A DNA stretch of 37,667 nt, taken from NCBI GenBank assembly GCA_014695195.1, contig JACJNW010000020.1:1-37667 (forward strand), in the 5' to 3' direction. The position numbers and the translations under genes are program-made. Source of the DNA: Cyanobacteria bacterium FACHB-DQ100 (lineage in GTDB: Bacteria; Cyanobacteriota; Cyanobacteriia; Leptolyngbyales; Leptolyngbyaceae). Below are positions 1-9,515 of this stretch, in pieces. The notes beneath the pieces were generated by a model. The model was not told the origin of the DNA. It did not search any database and worked only from the letters and a program-made list of their open reading frames with translations. The first letter of the stretch is position 1, and each line of letters begins with the position of its first letter.

Positions 1-492
1 AAAGCCAGCCTGAAGTGCAGCGGCTCGATCTTCGGCTCGAGCAAAGGCAGTCACAGCCAGCGCAGGAATTTGTCCCCCCTGATTCTCATCTAGCGCCCGC
101 ACCCGTTGCAGCAGTGACAATCCATTCTCCTCAGGCATACCAATGTCGCTCACAAGGACATCTGGCTGGGAAACAGTCGCGTCGAGTAGATGCTGGAGCG
201 CCGCCCGAGCGGATGCCACTACCACGACTTCTGCTCCACAGTCCTGCAAAACACACGTCACCAGGTCGCGCATGTCTGCGTCGTCATCGACCACCAGAAT
301 ATGCAAGCCTTGTAACCCAGGTGGACAGGCGAAAATTGGGTCGGAGTTCAGAGTCCCAGTTGTAGTAGACGCAAGTGGAAGCTGGACGGTGAAGGTTGCC
401 CCTTGCCCCACTCCAGCACTCTCCGCTTGAACCGAGCCGCCATGTAGCGTAACCAATTGCTGCACGATTGCCAGTCTCAATCCTAACCCTCC
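1..492 (-). pseudogene. Hybrid histidine kinase, C-terminal fragment (truncated by IS982-like element)
   Basis: Read on the minus strand, this stretch encodes the end of an HATPase domain (a GGLGLRLAIVQQL G2-box helix, then HGGSVQAES) followed by a receiver domain (DDDADMRDL, phospho-acceptor Asp in VSDIGMP, then ALAVTAFARAEDRAAA) that runs off the left window edge. Everything upstream of the G2 box is missing: coding similarity stops at the first base of an inverted-repeat element at 493. The sensor, HisKA and most of the ATPase are therefore gone unless they lie elsewhere. The receiver resembles, but is not identical to, that of the intact kinase at 771-5207, which suggests paralogous tandem kinases. 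The receiver may still be translated from an internal start, but I see no good one. Confidence 0.75.
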
Positions 493-702
493 ATAACCTG
501 AGTTCGGGATAAGGAATTGCCGAAGACTTTGATTTCTCGTACCTTTTGACTCTGATGACTGCGAAGCCATTGTCAATAAAGCTCACAAATGCAATTATTC
601 TCAATTAGGAAAACCTGTTGAGAATAATATGTAAGGCAGTAGTCCGGTTAAGTCCTGTCCCATCGAGCTTCCAGCGTTTGGCTTAACCCGAACTCAGGTT
701 AC
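493..702. mobile_element. 210-bp miniature element with IS982-like terminal inverted repeats
   Basis: The left end (ATAACCTGAGTTCGGGAT, 493-510) is matched in reverse complement by the right end (AACCCGAACTCAGGTTAC, 685-702), with about 15 of 18 positions pairing. The same end sequence with one change (CTCAG for CTGAG) closes the IS982-family remnant near 11553-11570. No transposase fits between the ends. I read it as a non-autonomous IS982 derivative that interrupts the kinase on its left. Confidence 0.6.
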
Positions 703-770
703 TAGAAGCGGGTGTGGCTATGCATAAGAGTGAAGAGAAGGGAAAAGAATGACTACACGGCGTAATAGTC

Positions 771-3700
771 CTAGCATTCTTTCATTAGAGTAGAGATCGC
801 TTTCACCAACGCCTCTGGTTCAACCGGTTTGGCAATATGCTGTTGAAAACCTACGGCCAGTGCTTGCTGTTGGTCTATCTCTCCAGCATAGGCAGTTAAA
901 GCAATGGCAGGAATTTGTTCATTCTGTTCGCACCATTGGTTTCTGATCCGTCGCAAGAGTTCATAACCGTCTATCTCAGGCATACCAATGTCACTCAGAA
1001 GGACATCTGGCTTAAATACTTGTAAAGTTTCTAAGGCTTCAATCGCAGAAGTTGTCACTTTTACCTGTGCTCCAGCCTGTTCTAGAACTGTGCAAATGAG
1101 TTCGCGCATATCGGCATCATCATCTACGACTAAAATTCGCAAGTTAGTAAGGGGCAGCATCTCTACTACAGAGATTGAAGGCTTGACCTCGTCTAGGTTT
1201 TCTCTATTCTCATCGTTTGAAATTGGCAAGAGAACTGTAAACGTTGCACCACACCCCTCCCCAGGGCTTTCTGCCTTAACGGTTCCACCATGTAGTTCAG
1301 TAAAATATCGGGCGATCGCTAACCCTAACCCTAGCCCCCCAAACTTGCGGGTCGTGGAGCCATCCTCCTGTCGGAAGTACTCAAACACATGGGGAAGAAA
1401 CTCTGGAGTAATGCCCTTTCCAGTATCTCTAACCTGAATTTTGGCTTCTATACCAACCTGCTCTAGATAAATTTCAATTTGCCCACCGTTCGGTGTGAAC
1501 TTCACTGCATTAGACAGTAAATTCCAGACAATCTGTTGCAAGCGTCCAGAATCTCCTGAGATTGATCCAATGTCGCCTGACACAGTCCTCTGAATCTCGA
1601 TGCCTTTTGCCTCGGCTGCCAATTGCACCGTTTCTAAAGCCGCATCAATCACAGTCGCTAAATTAACCGGGCAAACATTTAACGCCATCTTGCCGCGCAA
1701 GATGCGTGAAATATCGAGTAAATCATCAATTAACTGCGTTTGTAGTTTGGCATTGCGCTCGATCGTTTCTAGGGCACGCTTTGTACCTGGCTCATCAAAT
1801 TGACGCGTTTGCAGTAGTCTTGCCCAGCCCAAAATTGGATTCAGGGGCGATCGCAATTCATGGGACAGGACAGCTAAAAACTCGTCTTTTATCCGGTTGG
1901 CTTGTTCAGCTTCTCTCCGGGTTACCTGTTCACGGGCGAGGAGTTTTTCACGCTCCTGCGCTGCCTGCTTCCGTTCAGTAATGTTTTCGGCAAAGATGAC
2001 AATGCCGCCAATCTCTCCGACCCTGACATACCAGGGCATAATCTCCCAGTGTAACCAGATCGCCGAGCCGTCCTCACGTGGAAAGTAATCCTCCTCGCAG
2101 CGTTCAGTTGCTCCGGCTAAACATCGTTGATGAATTTGCCGCCAATGTTCAGGGATGTCAGGAGTGACTTCGTAATGGGATAACCCTGTAATGTCAGCGT
2201 AGTTTGGAGCGTATTCCTGCATCCAACGCTGACTGGCAAAGAGATAGCGCATGTTTCGATCAAGCATAGCTACCGCAGCAGGCGTATGTTCAATGAACCG
2301 CTGGAGTGTCTGGTTGGCTAACTGCTCTCTTGCCAAAAGTTGCTCTCGTTCTGCCTCAACTTGTTTGCGATCGGTAATATCAACATTGATGCCCACAATC
2401 CTTAGAGGCTGCCCGTCTTCAGAGCGCATTACCCGCCCTTTAGAGAGAAGCCAACGGATGATTCCATCCTGGCGGATCACCCGGAATTCATCGTAATAGT
2501 CGTCACCTTGGGCAAGGACTGCTTCTACGCGCTGAAATGCTTGTGCTCGGTCATCTGGGTGAATGAAACGAGTGAAAGCCTCTAAGTTAGGAGTGATACT
2601 GTTTGGCTCAAGGGCTAGAAGGGGCCAAATACCATCTGACCAGGACACCTCGTTGGTCAATAAATTCCATTCCCAGGCACCGATTCGGCCTGCTTGTTGA
2701 GCCAATTGTAACCGCTGTTCGCTCTGCCGCAGAGCGGCTTCAATTTGCTTGCGATCGTCGATGTCAGTAGAGGTGCCATACCAGGCTATGATTTGGTCTT
2801 GCTCTGTTTTAATGGGTACAGCACGGGTTAAAAACCAGCGATAAGCTCCATCTGATGCCCGCTTAATGCGAATTTCTGCTTGATATAAAGAACTAGATTC
2901 TGACGCTTCTAACCATCGCTCATAATGCTGTGAGACATCATCAGGGTGAATGACTTGAAGATACTGTGTTGGATCTTGAGTTTGCTCTAGAGTCAGCCCT
3001 GCATAGTCGAACCACTGTTGGCTGACATAATTGACCTCTCCATTAGGATTGGTTGTCCAAACAATTTGTGGCATGGCATTGGCAAGCCTGCGGAACTGTT
3101 CTTCGCTTTGCCGCAATACTTCTTCTGCTTGTTTGCGCTCCGTAATGTCTAGCAGCGTGCCAAAAAAATCAACGGTTCGTCGAGCCTCGCCTTCTCCTTC
3201 AAATTGGGCTTGCCCTTTTGCTAACACCCACCGTTCAGTGCCGTCATCCCAGATAATTCGGTACTCAATTTCGTATATTCCAGATGATTGCGGATCAATC
3301 GCGGCATTCACCGCACTGACTACCCGTTCGCGATCGTCTGGGTGTATCCGCTCCAACACTTGGGGCAAAGGAAGCATCACTGCATCATCGGGTTCTCCCC
3401 AAATTTCTCGCATTCGCTTGTCTATTTCGACCAGGTTGGTATCCAGGTGTAGGCGCCATCCGCCTAATCGCCCGACCTGAATCGCTAATCTTGCCCACTC
3501 CTCGCTTTCTTGCAAGGCTTTCTCCACCTGTTTGCGATCGGTAATGTCTAAAAGCGAAACCAACACTCGGTTATAAGGTTCTGAAGGATCTGGAAAGATG
3601 ATGCTAAACCAGACATGCACTTGCTTACCCTGTAGGGTCTGCAAGGTGGTTTCTGCGGCAAAGTAAGTTTCCTCTGCGGCGATTGCTAGAAGTTCTTCAA

Positions 3701-5207
3701 TAAATATCTCTTGGGTTTCGGGTGTAAAAATTTGGTGTAATGAGTTCAACAAGTCTGCTTTGGTTTGAGCTTCGAACAGTTGAAGAGATGCTTGATTGAC
3801 ATCGCGCACACGAACCATTTCGACTGCCTGTTGCACAAATTCAGGGTGGTTGATGAAGTATTGGCGGAAATCCTGAACTCCCTCTGTTTTAAGTTGGTTG
3901 ATCGCGGCTTTTACATCAGAGAAATCTTCTTCCCAAATCGAAACGCCTACTAATTCAAAAATGTAGCGGTAGCGTTGTTCTTGAGCAGCCAAGGCCATCT
4001 CTGTCTGCTTGCGATTGCTAATATCAAACGAAATCCCGACCGCTCGGACAGCCTGACCTGTTTGGTCATAAGTAAAACTTCCCAGTGCTGCCAGCCAGGA
4101 AACTTGACCATTGTCCGCTCGAATGACTCGGTATTCGGACTGATAAAACCTGTGCTCTTGCCGTGCCTGCTGCCATTCCTGAATCACTTGCTCTAAATCG
4201 TCAGGATGAATACGGCTAGCCCACATTTCTTCAGTTGCTTCCCCTGTTGCAACAGGGTCAAATCCCAACATGGTGAAATGCTGTTCTGACCAGATGGCTT
4301 TTCCTGTCGTCAGATCAACGTCCCAGGTTTCCATCTGAGCGCCTGCCATTGCCAGTCGCAACCGCTCCTCACTTTGACACAGAGCAGATTCTGATCGCTT
4401 ACGCTCTGTAATGTCTCGAAGAACACTTAGAACTATAAGTTCGCCATCAATAACAGCACTCTGAGCACTAACTTCTACCAAAAATTCGCTGCCATCCTTG
4501 CGCTGATGAATTGTTTCAAATAGAATTCCTTCCCGTCCAGCCTGCTCAAACTGCTGAGAGAGCACTGGTAGGGTTTGCGATGCGCGTAAATCAGCAATCT
4601 TCATGGACAACAATTCAGTACGAGCATAACCATAAGCCTGTTCTGCTGCTCGATTCGCTTCGAGAATTTGACCGTCTTTAGCAAGGTAGAGAACAATATC
4701 ACGACTATGCTCTGACAGAAGTTGATAGCGTTGTAAGGCTACTTCAGCCTGTTTGTGTGCCTCTTCAACGCGCTTGCGTTCCGTAATATCGCTAAAGGAA
4801 ATGGCAATGCCATCGTTCAGTTTCACAACAACGTTGCGAAACCAGCCGATTAAATCTTTACTCTCGTAAAAGGTCTCGAATGTTTGAGAATCACCAGTTT
4901 CGGCAACCGCAACGTAGCGATCAAAAATACCGATGCTTTTACAGTTGAGAAATCGCTGTAGTAGGGACTGACCGAGTAATTCTTTTGGTGTCGAATTTGT
5001 AATTCTTGCAGCGGCTGGATTAATATATTCAATATTGAAGTCAACGATCGCTTTAGCTGCATCTCGAACGCTTCGTAAAATGACAAAGCCATCGGGCAAT
5101 ACCTCTAGCGCCAAGCGAAATTGCTCTTCACTCTTTGATAGGGAAACAGCTTCTAAATCATCTTGAGAAGAAGCGCGATTAGAACCTCCAGCCTTTACCT
5201 CAGTCAT
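771..5207 (-). CDS. Multi-PAS hybrid sensor histidine kinase (8 PAS, HisKA, HATPase, REC)
   Basis: This 1478-residue protein has eight successive PAS/PAC units, each ending in a D-I-T-E/D-R-K type linker (about residues 27-150, 157-280, 282-405, 410-570, 572-697, 698-825, 826-955 and 957-1085). A HisKA domain follows with His1116 in LSHELRSP, then an HATPase_c with NLLSNAVKF, DTGKG and GLGLGLA boxes, and a C-terminal receiver with Asp1406 in LLSDIGMP. No membrane segment is seen, so it is probably a cytoplasmic sensor. PAS 3, 5 and 7 carry the W...HPDD signature of the PAS_3 fold. The ligand and output partner are unknown; no stand-alone regulator is adjacent. The ATG at 5207 gives a complete first PAS domain. 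It appears intact beside a truncated paralogue. Confidence 0.95.
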   Translation of the reverse strand: MTEVKAGGSNRASSQDDLEAVSLSKSEEQFRLALEVLPDGFVILRSVRDAAKAIVDFNIEYINPAAARITNSTPKELLGQSLLQRFLNCKSIGIFDRYVAVAETGDSQTFETFYESKDLIGWFRNVVVKLNDGIAISFSDITERKRVEEAHKQAEVALQRYQLLSEHSRDIVLYLAKDGQILEANRAAEQAYGYARTELLSMKIADLRASQTLPVLSQQFEQAGREGILFETIHQRKDGSEFLVEVSAQSAVIDGELIVLSVLRDITERKRSESALCQSEERLRLAMAGAQMETWDVDLTTGKAIWSEQHFTMLGFDPVATGEATEEMWASRIHPDDLEQVIQEWQQARQEHRFYQSEYRVIRADNGQVSWLAALGSFTYDQTGQAVRAVGISFDISNRKQTEMALAAQEQRYRYIFELVGVSIWEEDFSDVKAAINQLKTEGVQDFRQYFINHPEFVQQAVEMVRVRDVNQASLQLFEAQTKADLLNSLHQIFTPETQEIFIEELLAIAAEETYFAAETTLQTLQGKQVHVWFSIIFPDPSEPYNRVLVSLLDITDRKQVEKALQESEEWARLAIQVGRLGGWRLHLDTNLVEIDKRMREIWGEPDDAVMLPLPQVLERIHPDDRERVVSAVNAAIDPQSSGIYEIEYRIIWDDGTERWVLAKGQAQFEGEGEARRTVDFFGTLLDITERKQAEEVLRQSEEQFRRLANAMPQIVWTTNPNGEVNYVSQQWFDYAGLTLEQTQDPTQYLQVIHPDDVSQHYERWLEASESSSLYQAEIRIKRASDGAYRWFLTRAVPIKTEQDQIIAWYGTSTDIDDRKQIEAALRQSEQRLQLAQQAGRIGAWEWNLLTNEVSWSDGIWPLLALEPNSITPNLEAFTRFIHPDDRAQAFQRVEAVLAQGDDYYDEFRVIRQDGIIRWLLSKGRVMRSEDGQPLRIVGINVDITDRKQVEAEREQLLAREQLANQTLQRFIEHTPAAVAMLDRNMRYLFASQRWMQEYAPNYADITGLSHYEVTPDIPEHWRQIHQRCLAGATERCEEDYFPREDGSAIWLHWEIMPWYVRVGEIGGIVIFAENITERKQAAQEREKLLAREQVTRREAEQANRIKDEFLAVLSHELRSPLNPILGWARLLQTRQFDEPGTKRALETIERNAKLQTQLIDDLLDISRILRGKMALNVCPVNLATVIDAALETVQLAAEAKGIEIQRTVSGDIGSISGDSGRLQQIVWNLLSNAVKFTPNGGQIEIYLEQVGIEAKIQVRDTGKGITPEFLPHVFEYFRQEDGSTTRKFGGLGLGLAIARYFTELHGGTVKAESPGEGCGATFTVLLPISNDENRENLDEVKPSISVVEMLPLTNLRILVVDDDADMRELICTVLEQAGAQVKVTTSAIEALETLQVFKPDVLLSDIGMPEIDGYELLRRIRNQWCEQNEQIPAIALTAYAGEIDQQQALAVGFQQHIAKPVEPEALVKAISTLMKEC

Positions 5208-5419
5208 CGAACACTTGTCTCCACCTTCGAGGAATATTGCTTCAACAGGGTTAAACTCTGCTTTTGAAGCTCAATGGTAGACGAGCATCTTAACTCTTTA
5301 AGCATTGTTTTGATCTAAGTGCTAGGGATTAGGTTTGAACGTGCCCGTCTTTACCCTGAGAGGATTATAAACCACGTGAGTTCGACAGAAGTTTTTAGCT
5401 ACGTTTGAACCTGCGGGTA

Positions 5420-5523
5420 GCCCCCTAAATTCCCCACAGGTGGGGGACTTTGAAGGGTTAGGAATCGATTCAATTGGGGAATTGCGGTTCTCTAAGTCCC
5501 CCATTCTGGGGGATTTAGGGGGC
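5420..5523. repeat. Palindromic intergenic repeat, CCCCCTAAAT type
   Basis: The ends GCCCCCTAAAT (5420-5430) and ATTTAGGGGGC (5513-5523) are perfect inverted repeats. Inside lie a second short hairpin (TCCCCACAGGTGGGGGA) and a TCCCCCATTCTGGGGGA hairpin. Elements of this look are dispersed through cyanobacterial intergenic DNA. The 71-codon open frame over it is a by-product of the repeat. Confidence 0.75.
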
Positions 5524-5623
5524 AAGAAGCCGCTCAAACCGCAGCGAAAAATCTCGTCGAACTGACGTTAAACCTAACCCTTGAAAGCCAGGTAGTCGCT
5601 AGCTGGAGCGAACTAAACTCGCG

Positions 5624-5755
5624 ATCGCTTTGACTGCCTTTGCGGGTGAAATGAATCAGCAACAAGCCTTAGCCGCCGGATTTCAAATGCATCCCTCAAA
5701 ACCGGTTGAACCTGAACATCTTATTTTGATGATTGCTAGTCTAGTTGTTCATTAA
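5624..5755 (+). pseudogene. Orphan C-terminal tail of a receiver domain
   Basis: Forty-three codons read IALTAFAGEMNQQQALAAGF, then QMHPSKPVEPEHLI and a normal stop. This is the last third of a CheY-like receiver, including the conserved KP that follows strand 5. It closely parallels the end of the kinase at 771-5207 (IALTAYAGEIDQQQALAVGF) but lies on the opposite strand. The phospho-acceptor half is absent, and a palindromic repeat ends 100 bp upstream. It is the leftover of a third receiver-containing gene or of a partial inverted duplication. Confidence 0.7.
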
Positions 5756-5775
5756 ACTTTATCGGAAATAGCAGC

Positions 5776-6757
5776 CAGTAGGAATTCAGCACTATGTTTC
5801 CTGATCTCGTCAAATTAGGCGAATCTCAACTTGCGGTGGTCAAGGCGAAAATTGTGCAATCCGCACGCCGTCTCCATTACCTGATCCACGTAGTTCTCCT
5901 TGCGGTTGCGAAATTTCTGCATCACAATCTGAGACCGCTTGATCCCGCCAATGTGATGCTCAATCGCCACTCGCTGTTTTGAAATCAGTCGATTCAGTTG
6001 TTTGTCCACGTCGGTCAGTTCCTGATTGCGCGGTTTCTTCTTCGGTTGCAATACAATCACGCCGCTGGGTGCGAATCCTTGAAAACCTGTATCCTGCCAC
6101 AAGCGACTACCCTCGGGAAAGGTGTACCCTTCTTCATTGGCTATCGCTTTATCATGCTTTTTGCCCTCATAGGTCGCACTCAGATACTTCACTTTGCCGC
6201 GTCGTTCAGCAATCAGATTGTTCTTGACTGCGTGAACTTTCTGTTTGCCGCTGTAGTACTTTTTTCGCCCCTCCTTGTCCTGCGGACGATTGATTCTTCG
6301 GTCTGTGCCATCGAGAACAAATTCCAGTGCTGGGCACTCGTTCAAAATCGCTTCAAGCTTGCGAGCGTCGCGCTCTGGTAACTGTTTCTCATAGCCCAAT
6401 GCTTGATTCAGCACCCTGCTCAACTTATGTATCCATTCATTCGCCTGCGGTTGTCCGATGCCAAACAGATAGCCTTGTACCTCTTGCGTCGGATACAACC
6501 GGAAGTACACCAAGATGAACAACAGCCTGTCACAATCCGCTTTCAGTTGCCCCCGTCGCCTACCGCCATAGCTGCGTTGCCAAGACCTGCATTGAATGTG
6601 GTGTTCTACCACGTATGCCTGCCATGCTTGCTCAAACGACGGCAGCAATTGCTCGAACTCGCTCAGACTAATTCCTGTCAAACTTTGAAAGATGCACGGC
6701 TTGTTTCGCAAACTCTGGTAGGTCAACATCGCAAGGCTTCTGAGAAGAAATTCCTGC
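5776..6757 (-). mobile_element. IS5-family insertion sequence (DDE_Tnp_4 type), approximate limits
   Basis: The limits are inferred from the transposase at 5815-6729 and from weak inverted ends: AGTAGGAATT near 5776 and its imperfect complement AATTCCTGCT near 6757. The repeats are short and imperfect, and no clear target duplication was found, so the exact ends are uncertain. Confidence 0.45.
5815..6729 (-). CDS. IS5-family transposase, DDE_Tnp_4 superfamily
   Basis: This 304-residue transposase has an N-terminal helix-turn-helix of the HTH_Tnp_4 type (about residues 50-105, QLKADCDRLLFILVYFRLYP). It is followed by a DDE catalytic core with Asp in FVLDGTDRRI, Asp in LWQDTGFQGF and Glu in RVAIEHHIGGIKRSQ. 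The basic RRINRPQDKEGRKKYYSGK stretch after the first Asp is typical of this group. Length and all three catalytic residues are normal, so the element may still be active, unlike the other transposases in this window. The ATG at 6729 gives the expected N-terminus. Confidence 0.92.
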   Translation of the reverse strand: MLTYQSLRNKPCIFQSLTGISLSEFEQLLPSFEQAWQAYVVEHHIQCRSWQRSYGGRRRGQLKADCDRLLFILVYFRLYPTQEVQGYLFGIGQPQANEWIHKLSRVLNQALGYEKQLPERDARKLEAILNECPALEFVLDGTDRRINRPQDKEGRKKYYSGKQKVHAVKNNLIAERRGKVKYLSATYEGKKHDKAIANEEGYTFPEGSRLWQDTGFQGFAPSGVIVLQPKKKPRNQELTDVDKQLNRLISKQRVAIEHHIGGIKRSQIVMQKFRNRKENYVDQVMETACGLHNFRLDHRKLRFA

Positions 6758-6926
6758 TGCTCAGCTTAACTTATTTCTGATGAAGTTTATTGAATAAAGT
6801 TGTTTTTGTTCTCTTGTTGTAGGGCTATGAAGAGTCTGTGCTCAACTGTATGAGGCGGAACACAGGGCTATGGCACATCACCCGTAACATTTAATGCAGC
6901 GATGGGGTCCTCTCTACTCGCTCCCT

Positions 6927-8294
6927 TCAAGCTACGAAAGATATATCGATTTGCCTAGCCTGTAAAGCTGCAGCAGAAATCGGATCATGGGACGTGAGAA
7001 TTAAGGCACCGCCTTGCTGGGTAAACTGTCGGAGTACTTGCAGCATCAACGCCAAAGAGTGAGGATCTTGTCCAACCGTAATCTCATCGAGTAAGCAGAT
7101 TTGTGGCTGTCTTGCCAACACTGCCCCCAACGCCAGCCGACGTTTTTGTCCTTGTGAAAGCGATTGAGGATGTTGTTCGGCAAACTCTTTCAAACTGAGT
7201 TGTTCTAATAACGTATCTGCTCGATCAAGTGACACGCCGGGCTGCAACACTTCAGATCGCACACTATCCGCAAACAGTTGATGGTTAGGGTTTTGCAAAA
7301 CAAATCCCACGACCGCCGCAATCTCAACCACACTGCGTTTGCTCATCTCTCTTCCAAGAATTTCCAGTCGTCCTGTCGTGGGTTTGAGCAAGCCACTAAG
7401 GAGTTTGAGGAGTGTTGTTTTCCCACATCCATTGTCGCCTTTGAGTAAAACGGTTTCCCCTACGTGAACTTGGAGATCAGGAAAGGGAGGATAGCCATTC
7501 CAACTCAGGTCCTGAGTTTGCAGAAGCAAGACAGATGATATGAAAGGCTGAGGTAGAACTACTGAATTAATTTCAGGTGGCACAGTTGATGGGGATTGCT
7601 CTAGAAGTTGACCGTCGCGAACAGAGAAGACACGATCGCAAATCCGACGAACAGCCTCAATTCGATGCTCTACCAACAGCACTGTTTGTCCTTGATTAAC
7701 TCGCGATCTCAGTAAGTGCAGTAATTGCTCAACGCCTGACGCATCCAAGTAGGCTAGGGGTTCATCTAACAAGAGCACAGGTTGACCCAATGTTAACAGA
7801 CAAGCGATCAGTAATCGTTGCTTCTGTCCTGCAGAAAGTTGCTGAATCAGCCACTGCCGTTGTGCAGCTAAACCAAATTCGTGAATTGCTGCATTCGCTA
7901 ACGCAGGAATTTGCTGAGGAGGAATTTGCCAATTCTCTAGGCCAAAGACAACTTCTTCCCAAACTTGATCGGTAAAAATTTGCAGCTCTACATTCTGCAG
8001 TAGTGTACAAAAAGATTGCGATCGCTGGCGCACGGATAACTGTGTAATATCTGTTCCCTCATAAACAATCCTACCGCTGAAAGCTCCCCCCGTATGATTA
8101 GGAGCAATGCCCGCGACGCAGTTCAGCAAGGTGCTTTTACCACTTCCAGTTGCGCCTGCAATCAGCACGAGTTCACCTTGATAAACAGTCAGGTTCACTC
8201 CACTCAGCGTCGGTTGAGAACTGCCAGGATGCCGGAACGTGAGGTCAATGACGTTCAGGATAGGTTGCTTCGTTGCAGGAGTTATCTGTTCCAT
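6927..8294 (-). CDS. ECF transporter ATPase, fused double ABC domain (EcfA-EcfA')
   Basis: Two complete ABC ATPase domains lie in one 455-residue chain. The first (about 10-230) has Walker A GATGSGKST, signature LSAGQKQRL and Walker B VLLLDEPLAYLD. The second (about 250-455) has Walker A GDNGCGKTT, signature LSQGQKRRL and Walker B ICLLDEITVGQD. Group I/II ECF importers use an EcfA/EcfA' heterodimer; here the two are fused, as in some cyanobacteria and actinobacteria. It overlaps the T-protein gene by 13 bp and is last in a three-gene operon. It powers uptake of a micronutrient bound by the S component. CbiO-like proteins also match, but no cobalt genes are present. Confidence 0.9.
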   Translation of the reverse strand: MEQITPATKQPILNVIDLTFRHPGSSQPTLSGVNLTVYQGELVLIAGATGSGKSTLLNCVAGIAPNHTGGAFSGRIVYEGTDITQLSVRQRSQSFCTLLQNVELQIFTDQVWEEVVFGLENWQIPPQQIPALANAAIHEFGLAAQRQWLIQQLSAGQKQRLLIACLLTLGQPVLLLDEPLAYLDASGVEQLLHLLRSRVNQGQTVLLVEHRIEAVRRICDRVFSVRDGQLLEQSPSTVPPEINSVVLPQPFISSVLLLQTQDLSWNGYPPFPDLQVHVGETVLLKGDNGCGKTTLLKLLSGLLKPTTGRLEILGREMSKRSVVEIAAVVGFVLQNPNHQLFADSVRSEVLQPGVSLDRADTLLEQLSLKEFAEQHPQSLSQGQKRRLALGAVLARQPQICLLDEITVGQDPHSLALMLQVLRQFTQQGGALILTSHDPISAAALQARQIDISFVA

Positions 8295-8980
8295 TCGAGA
8301 TACCCGATTCCACAGAGCAATACAGCCGCACCTAGAGTAAAGTAGGTATCAGAGGATTGCCATTTGAGCGGACGGCTGTTGCTCCGGGGAGCGTTTGGAT
8401 CGTATCCTCGCGTTTCCAATCCGATCGTGACTTCATCGGCATACGATACTATCCGAAAGATGAGTGGCAGGAATAGCCCAGAAAACCATTGTCGAGGCTG
8501 ACGAGCCAAATTGACCCCGCGTAATTGATTCGCTTCAATAATCCGTTGAGCTTCTTGCTGAATCAACGGCAGAAATCGCCAAATCAGCATGATGCTGAGC
8601 ACCAAAAAGCCGGGTAATCGCACGGCCTGCAATGCTCTCACTAAATCACTAGGCGCAGTCGTACCCGCCAGCAGCGGTGCAGGCAGTGCGATCGCAATCA
8701 GCCGCAGCGCACTGAGTAGCGCCGTGTTCTCGTCGCGTAAGATTGTCGCGATCGCAACCCCGATAATTAGCACGATTGCACTATAGCCCCATACCTTGAG
8801 CGAGAGACGAACAGTCAAGAGTGTGAGCAATAGCAAAATACTTACTAATAGCCCGATCGCCTCCAGCTGATGCAAGATCAAAGCAACGATCGTGACACTG
8901 AGACAAACGATTAATTTGAGCAGCGGATTAATTTGACCAAGCATTCCTAGTCGTGTTTGCTGAGTCCTAATCATCAACAT
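8282..8980 (-). CDS. ECF transporter transmembrane T component (EcfT/CbiQ family)
   Basis: This 232-residue membrane protein has about five to six hydrophobic segments (roughly residues 18-55, 65-85, 95-110, 125-145 and 210-228). The long cytoplasmic loop carries the two coupling motifs characteristic of EcfT: an xRG in QLRGVN and a second in ETRGYD, which dock in the grooves of the ATPases. It overlaps the S gene by 14 bp and the ATPase gene by 13 bp, so translation is probably coupled. The product scaffolds the ATPases to the substrate-binding S protein in the inner membrane. Confidence 0.88.
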   Translation of the reverse strand: MLMIRTQQTRLGMLGQINPLLKLIVCLSVTIVALILHQLEAIGLLVSILLLLTLLTVRLSLKVWGYSAIVLIIGVAIATILRDENTALLSALRLIAIALPAPLLAGTTAPSDLVRALQAVRLPGFLVLSIMLIWRFLPLIQQEAQRIIEANQLRGVNLARQPRQWFSGLFLPLIFRIVSYADEVTIGLETRGYDPNAPRSNSRPLKWQSSDTYFTLGAAVLLCGIGYLEWNR

Positions 8981-9515
8981 CCATTTTTCCAGCTTTGCGA
9001 AGTTGCTGAACCGCTAGCTCTCCAAGCCACCACCCGATCCCCCCTGCAAGTCCAGCCGCAACTGTGAGCAACAGAAGGACAAGTGGCTGAGTCACAAACT
9101 GCACAAAAGGAGCAGACCTTGCGCCTCGAATTAGATAAGCACCGAGCAACAACCCTCCTAGATTGGCGCTGCTGAAAAACAGAACATTGCCGAGTAACCG
9201 ATGCCGTTTGTTCCGATAGTTGCTGATGAAGAACATGACGCCTTCAGTGATTAAAACCGTCGCTGCGAGATAAAGCGTGATGATCGGGGAGATCAGTCCG
9301 AGCAGCAGAGCAAGCGGCAAAATCATCAGAGCAACGCTTCCGCGACGCTGCAAGCGCGCCATACCCAGTGTCAGAAAAATGCCGCCCAGCGGTGCCCACG
9401 CTAAGAGTTGTAACCCAGGAGGGGCAAACGGACCTACAATCACCACCGCTAGAATCATACCGATCGTCATGAAGGCGGCAAATACAAAATCTCTTAAATG
9501 CCAAGAATATTGCAT
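8967..9515 (-). CDS. Putative ECF transporter S component (MptD/Trep_Strep-like)
   Basis: This 182-residue, almost wholly hydrophobic protein has about five or six membrane helices. It is first in the ECF operon, where the substrate-specific S subunit is expected. The overall pattern (LRDFVFAAFMTIGMI at the start, LGGIFLTLGMARL, a final GGIGWWLGELAVQQLRKAGK helix) recalls the Trep_Strep/MptD S-component family, whose substrates are largely unassigned. I see no riboswitch in the 117 bp upstream, so the substrate cannot be inferred from regulation. Assignment rests on operon position plus topology. Confidence 0.75.
   Translation of the reverse strand: MQYSWHLRDFVFAAFMTIGMILAVVIVGPFAPPGLQLLAWAPLGGIFLTLGMARLQRRGSVALMILPLALLLGLISPIITLYLAATVLITEGVMFFISNYRNKRHRLLGNVLFFSSANLGGLLLGAYLIRGARSAPFVQFVTQPLVLLLLTVAAGLAGGIGWWLGELAVQQLRKAGKMDVDD

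Noticed and set aside
15-365. Plus-strand ORF at the left edge
   Set aside because: It lies antisense to clear receiver and HATPase motifs on the minus strand; its own translation has no recognisable motif.
5322-5537. Minus-strand 71-codon ORF
   Set aside because: It is built almost entirely from the palindromic CCCCCTAAAT repeat.
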